Origin: Ephemerocybe angulata
Lineage: Eukaryota > Basidiomycota > Agaricomycetes > Agaricales > Psathyrellaceae
Length of the DNA: 64,000 nt
Assembly (NCBI GenBank): GCA_013368325.1
Contig: JAACJK010000178.1
Coordinates: 113,926-177,925, forward strand
Reading direction: 5' to 3'
Part shown: piece after piece, positions 23,604-35,530 of the stretch
Position numbering within the stretch: the stretch's first letter is position 1
Layout: the number at the start of each line of letters is the position of its first letter
The notes under the pieces: generated by a model
What the model was told of the DNA's origin: nothing
Databases searched by the model: none
Seen by the model: only the letters and a program-made list of their open reading frames with translations
Made by a program: the position numbers and the translations under genes

Positions 23604-25298
23604 ATGGAACTGCATAAGCGTAGCATCTTTGACATCCTTCCACTCGAGCTTCTCGAACTCATCGTCAAACGGAATCTCTGGATCCGCACGCTCAGGGAGT
23701 TACGCTTAGTCTCAAGAGCAATGAAAGATCTTGTGGATCCCCTGACGTTCTCCTCGACTACTCTCTCGTTCGAATATGTGATCACTCCGGAGCAGCTGCG
23801 ATACATAGCATCAGGAACGAGTCCAAATACCCGCTGGACAAAGCGACTCCACATTGAAGACCTTCTTCCCATTGAAGGCCCAGAATATCTTGACGAAATT
23901 GATACCTTCGGCCCTGGTAGGCTTGCTGCGCAGAAGGCGGCACTCGTCCCTGCGATTCGGGCGCTAAAAGAAGTTACCCAGGTTGAGTGAGTGATGGAAC
24001 ATAGGTTGGTTGTATCATGCCTATGACTTACGCAGTCCTTACAGGTTCGACCTGAACGGAGACGGACCATACATTAATGTTGTCACGGCGCTGGCGGGCC
24101 TACCTAAGCTACGGATTCTGCGAATGAACGGCGGCGAATTCAGGCGTCAAAAGGTTGCGGCCTTCTCCCGAATTTCGAACTTGGAAGACCTCCATATAAA
24201 CTCGGTTGAGTGGTCGAGTGGTACTCGGAAAGCAGCTCGTAGGATGATCGCAGCGTCGCTGCCGACCCTTAGGGAGCTTCACCTCGAGCAGTTCCGCCAA
24301 AACAATCTGGTCGAACTCAGCAAAATCCTTCCGGCTGAATCATCCGCAGAATCCTTACCTCCTGCATTGCCCCTGACGAAGTTCTGTCTGTACGGAGAAC
24401 GATTCATTGCAGATAGTTCTTGCGCCCACTATTTTCGGAATCTTACCCACCTTGAAATGTGCAACGTTGGAAAAGCCATCGCAGAGAAGAACGCTCCATT
24501 TTGGGACGCACTGGCCGAGTCAAACGTTCGCCTGCACTCTCTTCTCGCATACCCTTTGACTTCTTCCCTCACCCGCTACCTCACGTCATATGCCGGCCTG
24601 TTCTCTCTTCGTGTTGAGGGCCAAGCGGAGAGTGTGGAGTACTACCACCGTACAGAAGGGGAGGTCAGTCTTGCACAATCCTTTGTCCGCTCAGCCATAC
24701 CCCACCATCGGGCAACCCTTCAGCGCCTTTCATTTGTCACCTTAGACTATCGCGCTTGGGCCTTGACCGAGGATACACTAAACTGTATCGCGACCTGCAA
24801 GAAACTGGAGAGAGTTGACCTCATTTACCACTTCCCGCGAGAGATGCAAGATGACCTTTCGTATGCATTTGGAACACCCTTCATTGATATGGTGAGCCTT
24901 CGATCTCGAGGACATTGGCACCTGGTGAATAAGGCTAATCACGTTTCTCCTAGTCGCATCTCCTCTCTCGACTACTCGATGGCCTAAACCTCCCCAACCT
25001 TCACACCGTGATCTTGTCGCCTGCCCGTGAACCTGACAAGGCTTTCGGGACGTGCGTCAGAAGCTTCGACGATATCATACCGTTCCTCGCTGCTTGGCAA
25101 CGCCTTGTCCGCCAGGTCGACTTGACATCTCTATCCCACAGCCAAGTCCTCAACAACCCTCGATTCAGATTATATGCCGCTAGCGGGGATGATGAGGATG
25201 AGGATGATGGTCCTGATATGGTCTTCGACGTGAATACTGGGCACTTCAGACCTCATCCAGCCCAAGATTGGAACCGTGACAGGAGTTCGTCGTCTTAG
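23604..25298 (+). CDS. F-box/leucine-rich protein, family copy 2
   Basis: Exons 23604-23986, 24045-24891 and 24954-25298 join to 524 residues. F-box: IFDILPLELLELIVKRN, then LRLVSRAMKDLVDPLTFSST. The middle exon is close to copy 1 (VAAFSRISNLEDLHINS, LPTLRELHLEQFRQNN, HSLLAYPLTSSLTRYL, LDYRAWALTEDTL, YHFPREMQDDL). The last exon contains AWQRLVRQVDLTSLSHSQVL, an acidic insert DDEDEDDG and the family tail FDVNTGHFRP. This is the copy most similar to copy 1, indicating recent tandem duplication. Reading frame intact. Confidence 0.85.
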
Positions 25299-25672
25299 CC
25301 CAACGCGACTAAGAGCCAACGACGTCCAGTTGATTATGGCAGGGTGTATTTCTTATTACCTGCCTTGTGTATGACTTCTACTGTATATTCAACTTGAATA
25401 ATTGATTTCCGTGGAGCACCCTTGTCTAGAATACTTAAACTCACTCCCTCAGATTGTAATCTGCGGTGACGAACAACCAAAGCTGCGATACTGAGCCTTG
25501 GATCCGGAGCCTTGAACCTTAGGCTTGATAATGCAGTGCGCTCCTGTCTCTAATTGAACTCCGCCCGGGAGCGCGTCAACGCAACACGCGCCGCCACGTA
25601 TAAGCGCGCGTCACAATTTGACAGACTTGACCTTGGACCACAATCAAGGGAGCACCTCACCTACATACCACC
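25299..25672. other. intergenic between F-box copies 2 and 3
   Basis: A 374-base spacer. Near 25566-25600 a GCGCGTCAACGC-like sequence resembles, but does not match, the palindrome found before copies 1 and 2. Nothing else was seen. Confidence 0.45.
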
Positions 25673-27361
25673 ATGTCACCCCCAAAGCGCAGCATCTTCG
25701 ACATCCTCCCTCTCGAGCTTATTAGCCGCATTGTCAAGTATGCTCCCGGCATACACACTCTCCGCTGTTTGCGCTTGGTGTCGAAAGTGATGAAGGAACT
25801 TGCTGATCCCCTCGCCTTTGCGTCAACCACTATATCGTTCTTAAACGGCCTGGAGGAAGCCCAGAGCCACCTAGGATCACTCATATCAGGAAATGGCCCG
25901 AACTCTCGTTGGACAACGCACCTTTCCATCAAGGAGTTGGTGCCCTCCGAACCTGACTTCGACGAGGACTATGACGACTACTATGTCATGTGGGACTTAC
26001 AGCAAGAACTACTGATACCTGCCATTAAGGCACTGAAGGACGGACTAACCCGGGTCGAGTAAGTTGTCGGCATAACTGTGCAAGTCATCTACTGAGCGTT
26101 GACCATCTTCCAGCTTGGACCTAACTATGGCTTTTGACCCTCACGTTGACATTTTCGAGGCATTGGCTGGCTTTCCTAAGCTACGAGTCCTAAATGTGTC
26201 TGTCGCCGGAATTGACAGTCACACCAGGGACGAAGATGGGGTCTTTCCCCAGATTTCTGGTCTGGAGGAGCTCAATGTCAACTCGACGGGAGGCGAGTCA
26301 GGCGACTTTCAGAAAGAGGCGCGAAACTTGATTGTTCCGTCGCTTCCGACACTCAAGAAGCTTTGTCTAAATTTCACGTCCAAGGCGCCTTCAGACCTCA
26401 GCACTCTTCTCATCCCAGGTCCCCCAGAAGTGACATCCTTACTACCTTCCGTTTCGTTGATACAGCACCTGCGCCTGCATGGATCGACATACTACGCAGG
26501 ACGCACCTCTGCGCTATATCTGAAAAACCTCACCCACCTTGACATCCACAATGACCTCAAGGTCTCCTCCACTCACGGGGACGACCCCAACCAAACCCCA
26601 ACGCCTTATTCTGGGACGCACTCTCCGAGGCAAACATACGTCTCCAGCTGCTCTTCGTAAATCGCGTCACGCCCTCTCTGCTCCAGTACCTCGCCTCCTA
26701 TTCGGGACTCGTTGGCCTCAAAATCGGTGGTGAATCGGAGGCGGAAGCGTACAAAAACAGGCAAGAAGGATCGGAGTCGCTTGCTCGAAACCTCTTCGAC
26801 TCGGTCCTACCTCATCATTGCAACACCCTCAAGCGACTTTCATTCTCCCACTGCGACTACCGGGCTTGGAGTGTAACCGAAGATTACCTGAAGCAAATCC
26901 TCTTGTGCAAGTCCCTGGTGAGGCTCGACATCATTTATCACTTCCCTAAGAAACTCGAAGTGGATAAGTCTTTTGTCTCGGCGACGCCCTTCATCGAGAT
27001 CGTGCGTACACCATTTCAGAGATGTAATCATTTCACAGCTCATGCATTTCCTTAGGCCTTCCTCCTTTCCCGACTTTTGGACGGGACCCTACCAAACCTT
27101 CTTACCCTGATTGTGGTACCCGCACGCGAACCCGACGACTCGTTTGGTCTCAGTTGGATCACATCAGGGCCCAGAATGAAACTGATTAACGGCTGGCGGG
27201 ACTTGGCCTGCGGTGCTGACCTGTCTAGCGTATCCAAAAGCCAGGTCCTCACGGACCCAAGCTTTAAGCTGTATTTCTCACTTAACAGCTTTACCGCCAA
27301 GAAGCCAGAGGTCACTTTCGACAGGAACAATGGCCACTTCAAGCCCGTTCCGAAGAAGTAG
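25673..27361 (+). pseudogene. F-box/leucine-rich protein, family copy 3, frameshifted
   Basis: Same exon layout as copies 1 and 2. Exon 1 (25673-about 26059) has IFDILPLELISRIVKYAP and LRLVSKVMKELADPLAFAST. In exon 2 the frame is normal through LKNLTHLDIHNDLKVSS. It then hits a stop at 26658-26660, while the family sequence continues in another frame as WDALSEANIRLQLLFVNRV, YSGLVGLKIGGESEAE and YRAWSVTEDYLKQI. The change of frame lies at about 26575-26610 in a C/A-rich stretch and needs a single-base change. The last exon (from about 27058) ends normally with FDRNNGHFKPVP and a stop at 27361. It is either a young pseudogene or a sequencing error; no intron with proper signals bridges the gap. 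Confidence 0.7.
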
Positions 27362-30300
27362 AGGATTGTGGGGCTTGCGTGACTTCGAGAAGGTCCCGGG
27401 GATATCGCTTGAGGTTGTTAACAAGTAAGCCACGTCTGTCCTGCTGAGCAGAAGCACCAGACCTTGGGGCAATTGCTCTGTAGTAACACTCAGTAGCCTG
27501 GAGCTGGATCCCCCAGATTTAGTTTACCTATGTACCTAATCTCTAATTTCTTCGTGATTATGGCGTAACCTCCTGATCCAAGTCTGGCATTGGCGCGGAG
27601 GCTCTAACCCAATTCCAAATAAGTACTGACAGCTACACGGGTGCTAACAAGGGTGCACTATGTTCGGACTGTGTTCGGGATGAACGCGGTTCACGGATAA
27701 AATAAAACAGGGTCACAGGGAAAGCTCGAGGCAAAGGGTCGAGGGCAGCCAGGGCGGGTTGGCTGCACTTGGCTCCCAGGGTTGATCAGGCAGCAAATTC
27801 AGGTAGCCTATCTAGGACACTGCGACCGAGGGGGCAGCTGACCCTACGTCGGTGGCGCAGAACTTGGGGACGTCGCTTACGGGCTTGTACTTAAATGATA
27901 CGCGGGACCAACAACTCCAACACAGGTTCCAGAGGGTTGCAGACCGTTGCGGATGGCCTTGGGACAGCAATGGAGCGATGGGTGCCACCATCTCTTGCAA
28001 GTAGACTCTGTAGATCTGGTATGGTCCGTCGGCGCTTAACCAGCTGAGATCCGGAAATTGTCACTTTCGCAAGGACAGCGCAATTGAAGGGAGGGATCGA
28101 ATCATTGCGTTTCGGATACACGCACATGCCCCAGATTTCTCCGGACAATGTGGGGAACTACGAAACAAAAGCCCTTAAATCAATCAAAAGAGCCTGGAGG
28201 TCGGTCAGCTGCTAAGCGGCGGTGCTTCAAAGTCTCCCGCACCCACCCTCAAACGTGCACAACGGCAAGGGAGTTTAATAGTCCTGAATGTGTACAATAC
28301 AACGCTTGTTGCCACGGTTGGCATATTCTGCGACTGTCATGTTACGTAGCACGTAAGTCGCTAAGCCGTTGTTGAGTCAACGAGCGTTGAGTAATTCATG
28401 ATCCTCCCTCGGCGCTTAAACGACGCCACTCCAGATCCGGAACTCTATTGTCGGGTAGGATCCCTCTCTCCGTCGGGAGTCTGTAAGTTGTCGGCATGGT
28501 TGGCGTCTACAAGCAGACAATTCAATTGCAGGGTATGGTGGTCTATAGGCTCTACCGGGTCATGACCACGATTGTTTCGAATAATACCGCTGCCATCGAG
28601 GTTGCGGAGAGTCAATTGAGAGGCGAATAACAACGAGCGAACGAGCATCTGAAAGACGAATCGTCATCGCCCAAGTAAGTACCTCGGACCATGCATGCAA
28701 ACCACAGCCCACCGCGCCCTTCCAAAGCAGGCAAGTTCAAGTGGATCATCCCTTGCGGAGCGGTGCTTCCAAGGGCGGACCTCCCCATATGCATCGTCGT
28801 GATGGGAATGGTCTCCTTTGAGTCCGCCTTCCTCTCGCTGCCACCGAGATCGACCTCGACAAAGCTCGACAACCACAATTCCGTCCCGGAGATCCAGCAT
28901 TCAATGTCGTCATGAGGTCACAAGGTGGATAAATCCGTATGGCATGCTTGTCCGTGTAAGCGCCCGGAGTGTCGATAGCCGACGTCACGCACGGCCGCCT
29001 CAGGCCAGCTCAGGCCTCCTCGAGATAAGATCGATAAATCCGGGTGCTGAGAAATGCACTATACCCATCGGTGTACCCAGCGTCTTGTTGCATGCAACAA
29101 CTTGAACTTCTGCGCCTCCTGTAGAGCAGCAGAATCCACCCTTCCATCGCTGCAAAATGTAAGAATGCAGCCTGTGGAGCGACCGGTCAAAGCAGGCCAA
29201 AGCTCGAGGCTGCATAAGCGCGCCCGACCGCTGAGCGGATGTAGCGCGGAAGCATCTTCTGCACATGCCTCTAAAGGCTTGGAGGGGCCCATATGTGGTC
29301 GCTCGGTCCTGGTGCCACCATACCCCGCCGCGTCTCTTCGTTCACGAGCGGGATTGGGATGAGCCAGGATGAGCCGCCCCGCGGGGGTTAGCCGTTGGCC
29401 CGTTGGGTCTGGCGGTGGGGAACCACCGTCCGTGCATATCACGGTATAACATGGCGCGGCTGCTTGCACACTCATGACTCATACTTGCATAGTGCACCGC
29501 GTCAATTTTTCTTTGCGAAACCTTTGGAATGGTAGCGCTGCAAGCCGTCCGGACTGACGCAATTGACGTGGTAATTGCACACCAGGTACGTCGTCGCTCT
29601 CGTGGCCTCGCTTATAGGTTTGTGCGAGGGCGGATCAGGGCCTGACTGTGCATTCCCTGGGATCGATAATGGCCGGAAGGCGCGTTCTTATCAGTAGCTT
29701 GTGCGATTATGGAGCGCTCAGGTCTAGGCAGGAACCGTGGAGGCTCACGATCGTGGAGGACTGAGAAAAATAGACTGTTCTATTTTTGTAGAGCTAGTGC
29801 GCGAACGTGGTGAGATATTTTAGGGACCAAACGATCCAAACCTGAAGGAAACAAGCGACGGGCGCTTAACGCGGTCGGACCCCTATTCCGCAGCCATTTG
29901 TCTCTGCGCTAGTCCTTTCTCGCATTCCCCGTAGACCCCATACGTGCCACGTGCGTTCTACGAGGACGCGGGGAGATAGATAGAGATAGCTCTACCTACC
30001 CGCCACATACGCGTATACTTTTGGGTTGACTTGAACTACTGTTTACGGTGAAAATGGCCCGAAGTTTCTCCTCCATCAGTGATATGAACGAGTGGTACCA
30101 ACTGGGTATCAACGTCGATCTCCCTCTGGATAGTCGTCCACCAGCGCCAATCTAAGCCAATGTACTTACTGCCTTCGTAGCGCACCCGGGGCAAAAGGTA
30201 CCCCGCATTCGCATCCGACTAGGACGCTGCTGTAACATGATGGGCAGGGCACGTACTACGGTTATACTCAATCTGTGACGTTCCTCGGTCTCATTCGCGT

Positions 30301-31945
30301 TCCTAAAGGCGCATGAGAGTTCGAAGCTCGAGGGTGAAGAGGGACCCACGTCCAGAGTCGTTCGGTGCCCCATTTCTGCATAAACACCCTGGTGTGATAG
30401 GTGATTTTGGCTGCGTGATAACAGCATTACACCGACATTGAGTCGTCCTTTCACTTTCTGTGACTTGAAATGACATGTCTGACCCCGCGATGCTCTGCCT
30501 ACCGTTCCAAGTGCCCCTTCATATCCTTCCCGCGAATTTGGCTCCTCCGCACCATTCCTGGCTGTGCCCCTTTCGTCAACTGAATGAATAGGAGATCCAG
30601 GTAGGCGTCCCGTTGACAGAGATAATAACTAACTCAAGGTTCAAAAGAAGGCTAGCACATAGCGAAGGACTTTCGGCCGTCGACGAGGAAGGAAAGACAC
30701 CACATTTCAAGCATTGAGATTCATTACCACCGAGGACCGACTTCCGTTTAGAGCGTGGGGGGCTTCGACAATTGAAACGTAGCACAAGGTCTGTTCTGTA
30801 TCGCGCAACTTCTGTATTGAGGAAGGCAACAGCGAGGATGATACGATGAGAGAGTGACAGCTTGTTCCCATGGAGCGTGTTGTTATCGACGGAGAGGTGC
30901 CACATAATTGGAGTGCGAGGAGTTCGGTGTGGGGTCGCCTTCCTAGGAGCGAATTAGCGCCCGCCGGCTCTGCAGCAGAGCGGGAAGAAAAGGGGCGGGT
31001 GCCGTCGCAGGGGCGCCGATCATGCATGTACATTGAGAGCGCCGAGACAATCATCAACCACGGCGCAGGGCAATTGAAACAGGAGACAAGTCTAGATGGT
31101 ATCCGGCGGAGAACTGACCAGGAGCAGGGAAAAGAAGGTGTTTTACAATGCCAGGATCCGAGCGCTGTCAAAATGCAAGAGATAAGTGTCGATAACAGCC
31201 TATTTTGTGCCCTGGACCGAAGAGCGCTGTCGTCATTGCGCGAGAAAGACATGATACGAAGAGGACGAAAACGACAAGTGCGAACCAGGGCAGCGGGCGG
31301 CGGGGGTAAGTTGCCCAGTTTGGGCGATAATGCGAGTGCCTCCAATCTGTCAACGATGCGCAGTGTGCGGGGCTGCGACGGTGGCGTGTGTGGTCCTGTT
31401 GGAGTTGGGAATCTCTGAGGGGTCTGGGGAAGTTAGGTGCTCCGATGGCTATGCGGACGGTTCTTCAAAGTCACAAAGAGGCATGACGAGGCTCTCGGGG
31501 AGCGCACGCTCTAAGCAGACCGTAATTCATGTCTAGCGTCTGCCCGAAGCTCGAAGCAGAAGCTTTTTAGAGCTGCATATTCACAATAATGCTGTTAGCG
31601 CCGCCGACTTGGGGAAGTGTGATAAGAGATAAGGCGGTGAGACACAAGGGCTCTGAGACGCTGCACGCCTTCGACGATGACGAAGCTCTCGGGTCGTCTC
31701 GGAAGACCTGGGCTGGAGTTGAGGCGACCGCATGTTGCACGGACGGCAGAGTGGATTTGCAGAGCGGTTCATGTGAATAGGCACGGAGGATCGGGCGGAA
31801 CTCACAGCACGTTGTGAGATTCTGCTCCGGTCCGATCACTCCCTCCGGCGTCACGCCGTCACTGTCACACGCCTCTTGTTTATCGCCCATGCTATCCTCC
31901 TGGTCCTCAAAATAATTAAATTAATACCCTTTTCTCCGTCCCCCC
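27362..31945. other. 4.6 kb gene-poor region with scattered short repeats
   Basis: No coding region could be supported. Open frames occur on both strands, overlap heavily and lack domains or splice patterns. The nonamer GGCGCTTAA occurs at 28031, 28411 and 29861 (also at 1345). The first two are each followed within 35 bases by AGATCCGGAA, suggesting fragments of one degenerate element. The region may be transposon-derived, but no terminal repeats or transposase remains were recognised. Confidence 0.5.
28031..28452. repeat. pair of degenerate repeats (GGCGCTTAA ... AGATCCGGAA)
   Basis: Two stretches starting at 28031 and 28411 share GGCGCTTAA followed, after different spacing, by AGATCCGGAA and then ATTGTC. 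A further GGCGCTTAAC lies at 29861. Identity as a transposable-element remnant is inferred only. Confidence 0.4.
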
Positions 31946-34900
31946 ATGCTCTCTGCAAATTCGAACTACCTCCCCGTCCTCCTCGTCTCCGTATCCACAA
32001 ATGCAGCCCCCGACGACAGCTATGTATCCACACGCCCGCGAGCTCAGGTCGACTATCTCTCGCACGAATGGCAGGAGGAGGATGTCTGGCGCTCATGGAG
32101 GAACATGACCCGCCAGAAGAACGAGATTGCGAACGGTATCCGTCTCGAGAACGCCTCATGGCGGACGTGGTGGAAGCAGCGGAACAAGTTGAAGACGGTC
32201 ACCCCAGAGACCCTCAACTGGTACGTCGAGCACCCTAGCCGACTGGGCTATGTGCATTCTGACAGGTTTTGCAACAGGCTCAAGGATTCGGACGTTACCT
32301 GGCTCTACGGTCCCCTACACACCGCCTCCGACGACAGGCCATTGCAAAAGCTTAACTCAGATGGAGCAACACCTTGTGCAACCAAGCCCATTCTCAAGTA
32401 TCGCAGCATCACAGAACTCCTCAAATCCGACCTCCCTACATCCCCTGTATTCAGCCCCCACGAGTCAGAAGACGAACACGAAGAGTTTTCAGCATGTGCA
32501 GCCACGGACAGCTTTGCACCAGGGACTTCATTGCCCTCCTCCAACGCTTTTCCAAAGCGGCCTATGCTCCAGCACACCAAGAGCGACACACACATCACCC
32601 GCTGGGGACCGAACCGCGCCTTCAGAAAAGACTCGCCCCCGCGGATAGAGCCGCCAGGATATACACAACCCGACAGCTATTTCCCTCAAGTCGCAGCGAC
32701 CGGCCCAGTTCGCACCTCCCTATCCCAAGACTCCAACTCCAGCGCAGGCAACAGCACAGAACGGACCACAAAGAAGAAGCACATCAGCTTTAACACTTTT
32801 GTTGAACAGGTCATCGCTCTCGACAAGCCTAAACGATCAACCTCCTTTTACAGCACAGGGGACACGCAGTGGAACCCGCGGAGAGTGTACGATGACGACG
32901 ACGGGTCAGTACCTTCTCCATCCTCCGGTGGTCAAGACTCATTTGCCTTCTCCTCTCAAAGGTATGAGGAAGACCAGGAAGACTCGGGCGAGGAAGACGT
33001 CTACGGTGATGGCCCTTGGAGTCACCAGACGCTTCGGAGTCCCGGGATCCATGGCTACCCTTCCCCCGACGACATCGACATCGAAGAAGAAGAGGACGAA
33101 GGCGTAATCGAGATGCGCTCTTCATTCCGCAACGCGACTCCGAAGAAAGCACCCCGTTCACAGTCCAAAGCTTCTAACACATCATCTTCATCTTCCGTCT
33201 CCACAGCCTCCTCCTCTACCACGAACTCCACCGCCAACTCGTCATCCTCGCCGACCCGTGATCCCTTCTCCCTCTCATCTGTAGCCGCTGCCCGACGGAG
33301 AACGGTTACCCGACGGACGAGTACGGGTACGTATCGACCCCACAACCTTGTTCGGGTGCCTTCAGAGCACCATATGCATGTCACAATCGCTCCAATTGCC
33401 CCCACCGTGCTCAAGACGACAGAGATGTGGGAAGAAGGGTTTGGGGATGACGGGGCGGGCAGCGATGACGGGTTTGAGTGGAGAGACCGGTTATGGGGCG
33501 GCAACGATATGAAAGGCAAGGGGAGGTCGAGAGGGAGGGGCAGAGATGAAGATGGTCATGGGTCAGATGCTAGTGGCACCCCGGTTGAGCTCGTGTACGT
33601 TCCTCCGTTCAACAGCCGATACACATACAGCTACGGCGGGGACTTCGAGGAGGAGCAGGAAGAGGAGGACGATGAAGATGACATTGACGAAGTTACGTAT
33701 GGACCTTCACAAGGCTTCGACGACGACGAGTTGGAGGACTACGCTGCTGGCATCGTGCACTCGCGCGGTACACCATCAGACGTCTACCTTCACCGGGAAA
33801 CAGCAGCAGGAAGCGTCGGCTTCGAAGACTACGAGGCGAGCGAGCACCACCATCACCCTGCCGGCGACCTAGTTCAACCAGCATCTATTTCTGGGATACC
33901 CATTCCTATGCCCGTTACCAGTCACTCCGGGGCCGACCTCGCGGACGGCGATGGTGTAGTGGACTACATCGAGCCTTCGGTCCCAGAGGCCCAGGTCCAA
34001 CAGAACCCTGACCGCCTTGCTCCTACCGCCTCGTCGATACCCAAGCTCGTAGTCATGGGGCAAGCGGACAGCAATATGATACCCAGCGTGCAAGAAGAAG
34101 ACGAGAGCGACTTCTTTGACGGCGATCCTGATTTTGGGAACGAGTATATGCAACAGAGAAGTTTGAGGCCCGTGTATGGGGATAGGAGTGGCAGGAGCGA
34201 GAAGCGGGCCAAGTTCCAGGTGGCGGATGAGAGGCCGTCGAGGTCTACGTCGAGGACAGCGAGTTCAAGATCGAGGAGCAAAAGTCACTCGAGGACACCG
34301 AGCCCCGCGATCGAGGGTGTGACGGAGGCCGTCCAGCAACCAGTCAGGCCCTCGCACCTGAGGCGGACGAACTCTTCGAGCTCGGCCTCGCCTGCTGGGT
34401 CCAACCACCTTGCCCCACCCGCGCGGGGGCGATCGCATCAGGACCTTCTGCAGCAGAGTGTGGATGTTGGGAGGTCGGCGAGTTCGTCCTCTCTGCAGTC
34501 GACTGGTTCAAGAGGAAGGTCCGCGAGTCGAACGAGCAATGGTCCACCGTCGTCCTTGGAGAGCAGCACGAGTCCGTTCGGTGGGCTGTCTCCCGATGCC
34601 ACAGGGACCAGGTATGCCAGTGCGGCTGCCTACGTTGGAGGAGGACGAATGGAACGCGGGAGTGGGGGTGGAAGTGGGAGTGGGAGTGGCGATCGGGGAA
34701 GGCAGGGTCGGGACGGTGGTCGGGATGGTGAGAGAAGGGGGAGGGATAGGACGACGGATAAGCGGCTCAGCGCGAGCGTGAGCAGTAGTCCTGAGCCTCC
34801 GAGGGCTGTGAGGCGGGAAAGTAGTTCGGCAACGGACGCGACATCGACGAGCAGCAGCAGCATGACAGTCGTCCCAGAGGAACAGGAGCCAGAGCCAAGC

Positions 34901-35530
34901 GGGAGGCGCACGATGACGGAGGAGGATTTTCAGAGGGAGGCGGAGGATTTCTTGAGGAGGACGCATCCTACGCCTTCAAACTCGCCTGTTATTAAGATGA
35001 GGGCTCCACCACCTAGTCATCGTCATCATTCCTCCTTGGAAGGCACGCCCACGCCGTCCTCCATCGCTGCCGCTTCGAGGCGGGACTCCGGAATGGAGAC
35101 CCCCACCAAGTACAACGGGTCTGCCCTGTTCGCGGGAAGCACGAACGCGAATCTGAGCACACCGACGCAGCAGAAGGCGAGGCCGCCCCCGACGCTTGTT
35201 CCGCCCGCGGCGAACCCCCTCTTACCGAGCACGTCAGATTACACGGCGGTTGGGAACCCAAGTCCGACGAGTCCGGGTGGTGTGAAGTCGCCACAACTCA
35301 TGACGAGTACTGCCGGGATGGCGACACAGAACGGGGTTGCGAATGGGGGTGCTGTCAACTCTCCCTCTCCCGCGAGTGACGTTGGCGCCACTCCCGGTGC
35401 AGGGGTGAGGCCTGGGATGGCTGGGAGGAGTGTGAGTTTGGATCGGTCACCTGGCGAGGGGTCGATTATGGAGAAGGCCCAGGAGATGGTGAGCCACGCG
35501 GGCGCGTTCTTTGGGTTGTGGAATCACTAG
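31946..35530 (+). CDS. REG1-like protein phosphatase 1 regulatory protein (GATA_AreA/DUF1752 domain)
   Basis: Related to yeast Reg1/Hex2, which targets protein phosphatase 1 (Glc7) to Snf1 in glucose repression. The N-terminal domain (DUF1752/AreA GATA-like) reads VDYLSHEWQEEDVWRSWR, then NGIRLENASWRTWWKQ and LKDSDVTWLYGPLH. A 57-base intron (about 32220-32276) splits NW and LKDSD; it is a multiple of three with no stop, so the frame reads through it. Further conserved blocks are THITRWGPNRAF, KKHISFNTFVEQVIALDKP (the Reg1 phosphatase-binding region) and LKTTEMWEEGF. The remainder, over 600 residues, is disordered and rich in Ser, Asp, Glu, Gly and Pro. About 1175 residues after splicing. The start ATG follows a C/T-rich tract. 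Confidence 0.83.
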   Translation: MLSANSNYLPVLLVSVSTNAAPDDSYVSTRPRAQVDYLSHEWQEEDVWRSWRNMTRQKNEIANGIRLENASWRTWWKQRNKLKTVTPETLNWYVEHPSRLGYVHSDRFCNRLKDSDVTWLYGPLHTASDDRPLQKLNSDGATPCATKPILKYRSITELLKSDLPTSPVFSPHESEDEHEEFSACAATDSFAPGTSLPSSNAFPKRPMLQHTKSDTHITRWGPNRAFRKDSPPRIEPPGYTQPDSYFPQVAATGPVRTSLSQDSNSSAGNSTERTTKKKHISFNTFVEQVIALDKPKRSTSFYSTGDTQWNPRRVYDDDDGSVPSPSSGGQDSFAFSSQRYEEDQEDSGEEDVYGDGPWSHQTLRSPGIHGYPSPDDIDIEEEEDEGVIEMRSSFRNATPKKAPRSQSKASNTSSSSSVSTASSSTTNSTANSSSSPTRDPFSLSSVAAARRRTVTRRTSTGTYRPHNLVRVPSEHHMHVTIAPIAPTVLKTTEMWEEGFGDDGAGSDDGFEWRDRLWGGNDMKGKGRSRGRGRDEDGHGSDASGTPVELVYVPPFNSRYTYSYGGDFEEEQEEEDDEDDIDEVTYGPSQGFDDDELEDYAAGIVHSRGTPSDVYLHRETAAGSVGFEDYEASEHHHHPAGDLVQPASISGIPIPMPVTSHSGADLADGDGVVDYIEPSVPEAQVQQNPDRLAPTASSIPKLVVMGQADSNMIPSVQEEDESDFFDGDPDFGNEYMQQRSLRPVYGDRSGRSEKRAKFQVADERPSRSTSRTASSRSRSKSHSRTPSPAIEGVTEAVQQPVRPSHLRRTNSSSSASPAGSNHLAPPARGRSHQDLLQQSVDVGRSASSSSLQSTGSRGRSASRTSNGPPSSLESSTSPFGGLSPDATGTRYASAAAYVGGGRMERGSGGGSGSGSGDRGRQGRDGGRDGERRGRDRTTDKRLSASVSSSPEPPRAVRRESSSATDATSTSSSSMTVVPEEQEPEPSGRRTMTEEDFQREAEDFLRRTHPTPSNSPVIKMRAPPPSHRHHSSLEGTPTPSSIAAASRRDSGMETPTKYNGSALFAGSTNANLSTPTQQKARPPPTLVPPAANPLLPSTSDYTAVGNPSPTSPGGVKSPQLMTSTAGMATQNGVANGGAVNSPSPASDVGATPGAGVRPGMAGRSVSLDRSPGEGSIMEKAQEMVSHAGAFFGLWNH

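Noticed and set aside
29825..30010. Possible transposon end similar to 1345-1400 (CCCCGTAG-type words after GGCGCTTAAC)
   Set aside because: Similarity is limited to short words with different spacing; no terminal repeat or target-site duplication could be seen.
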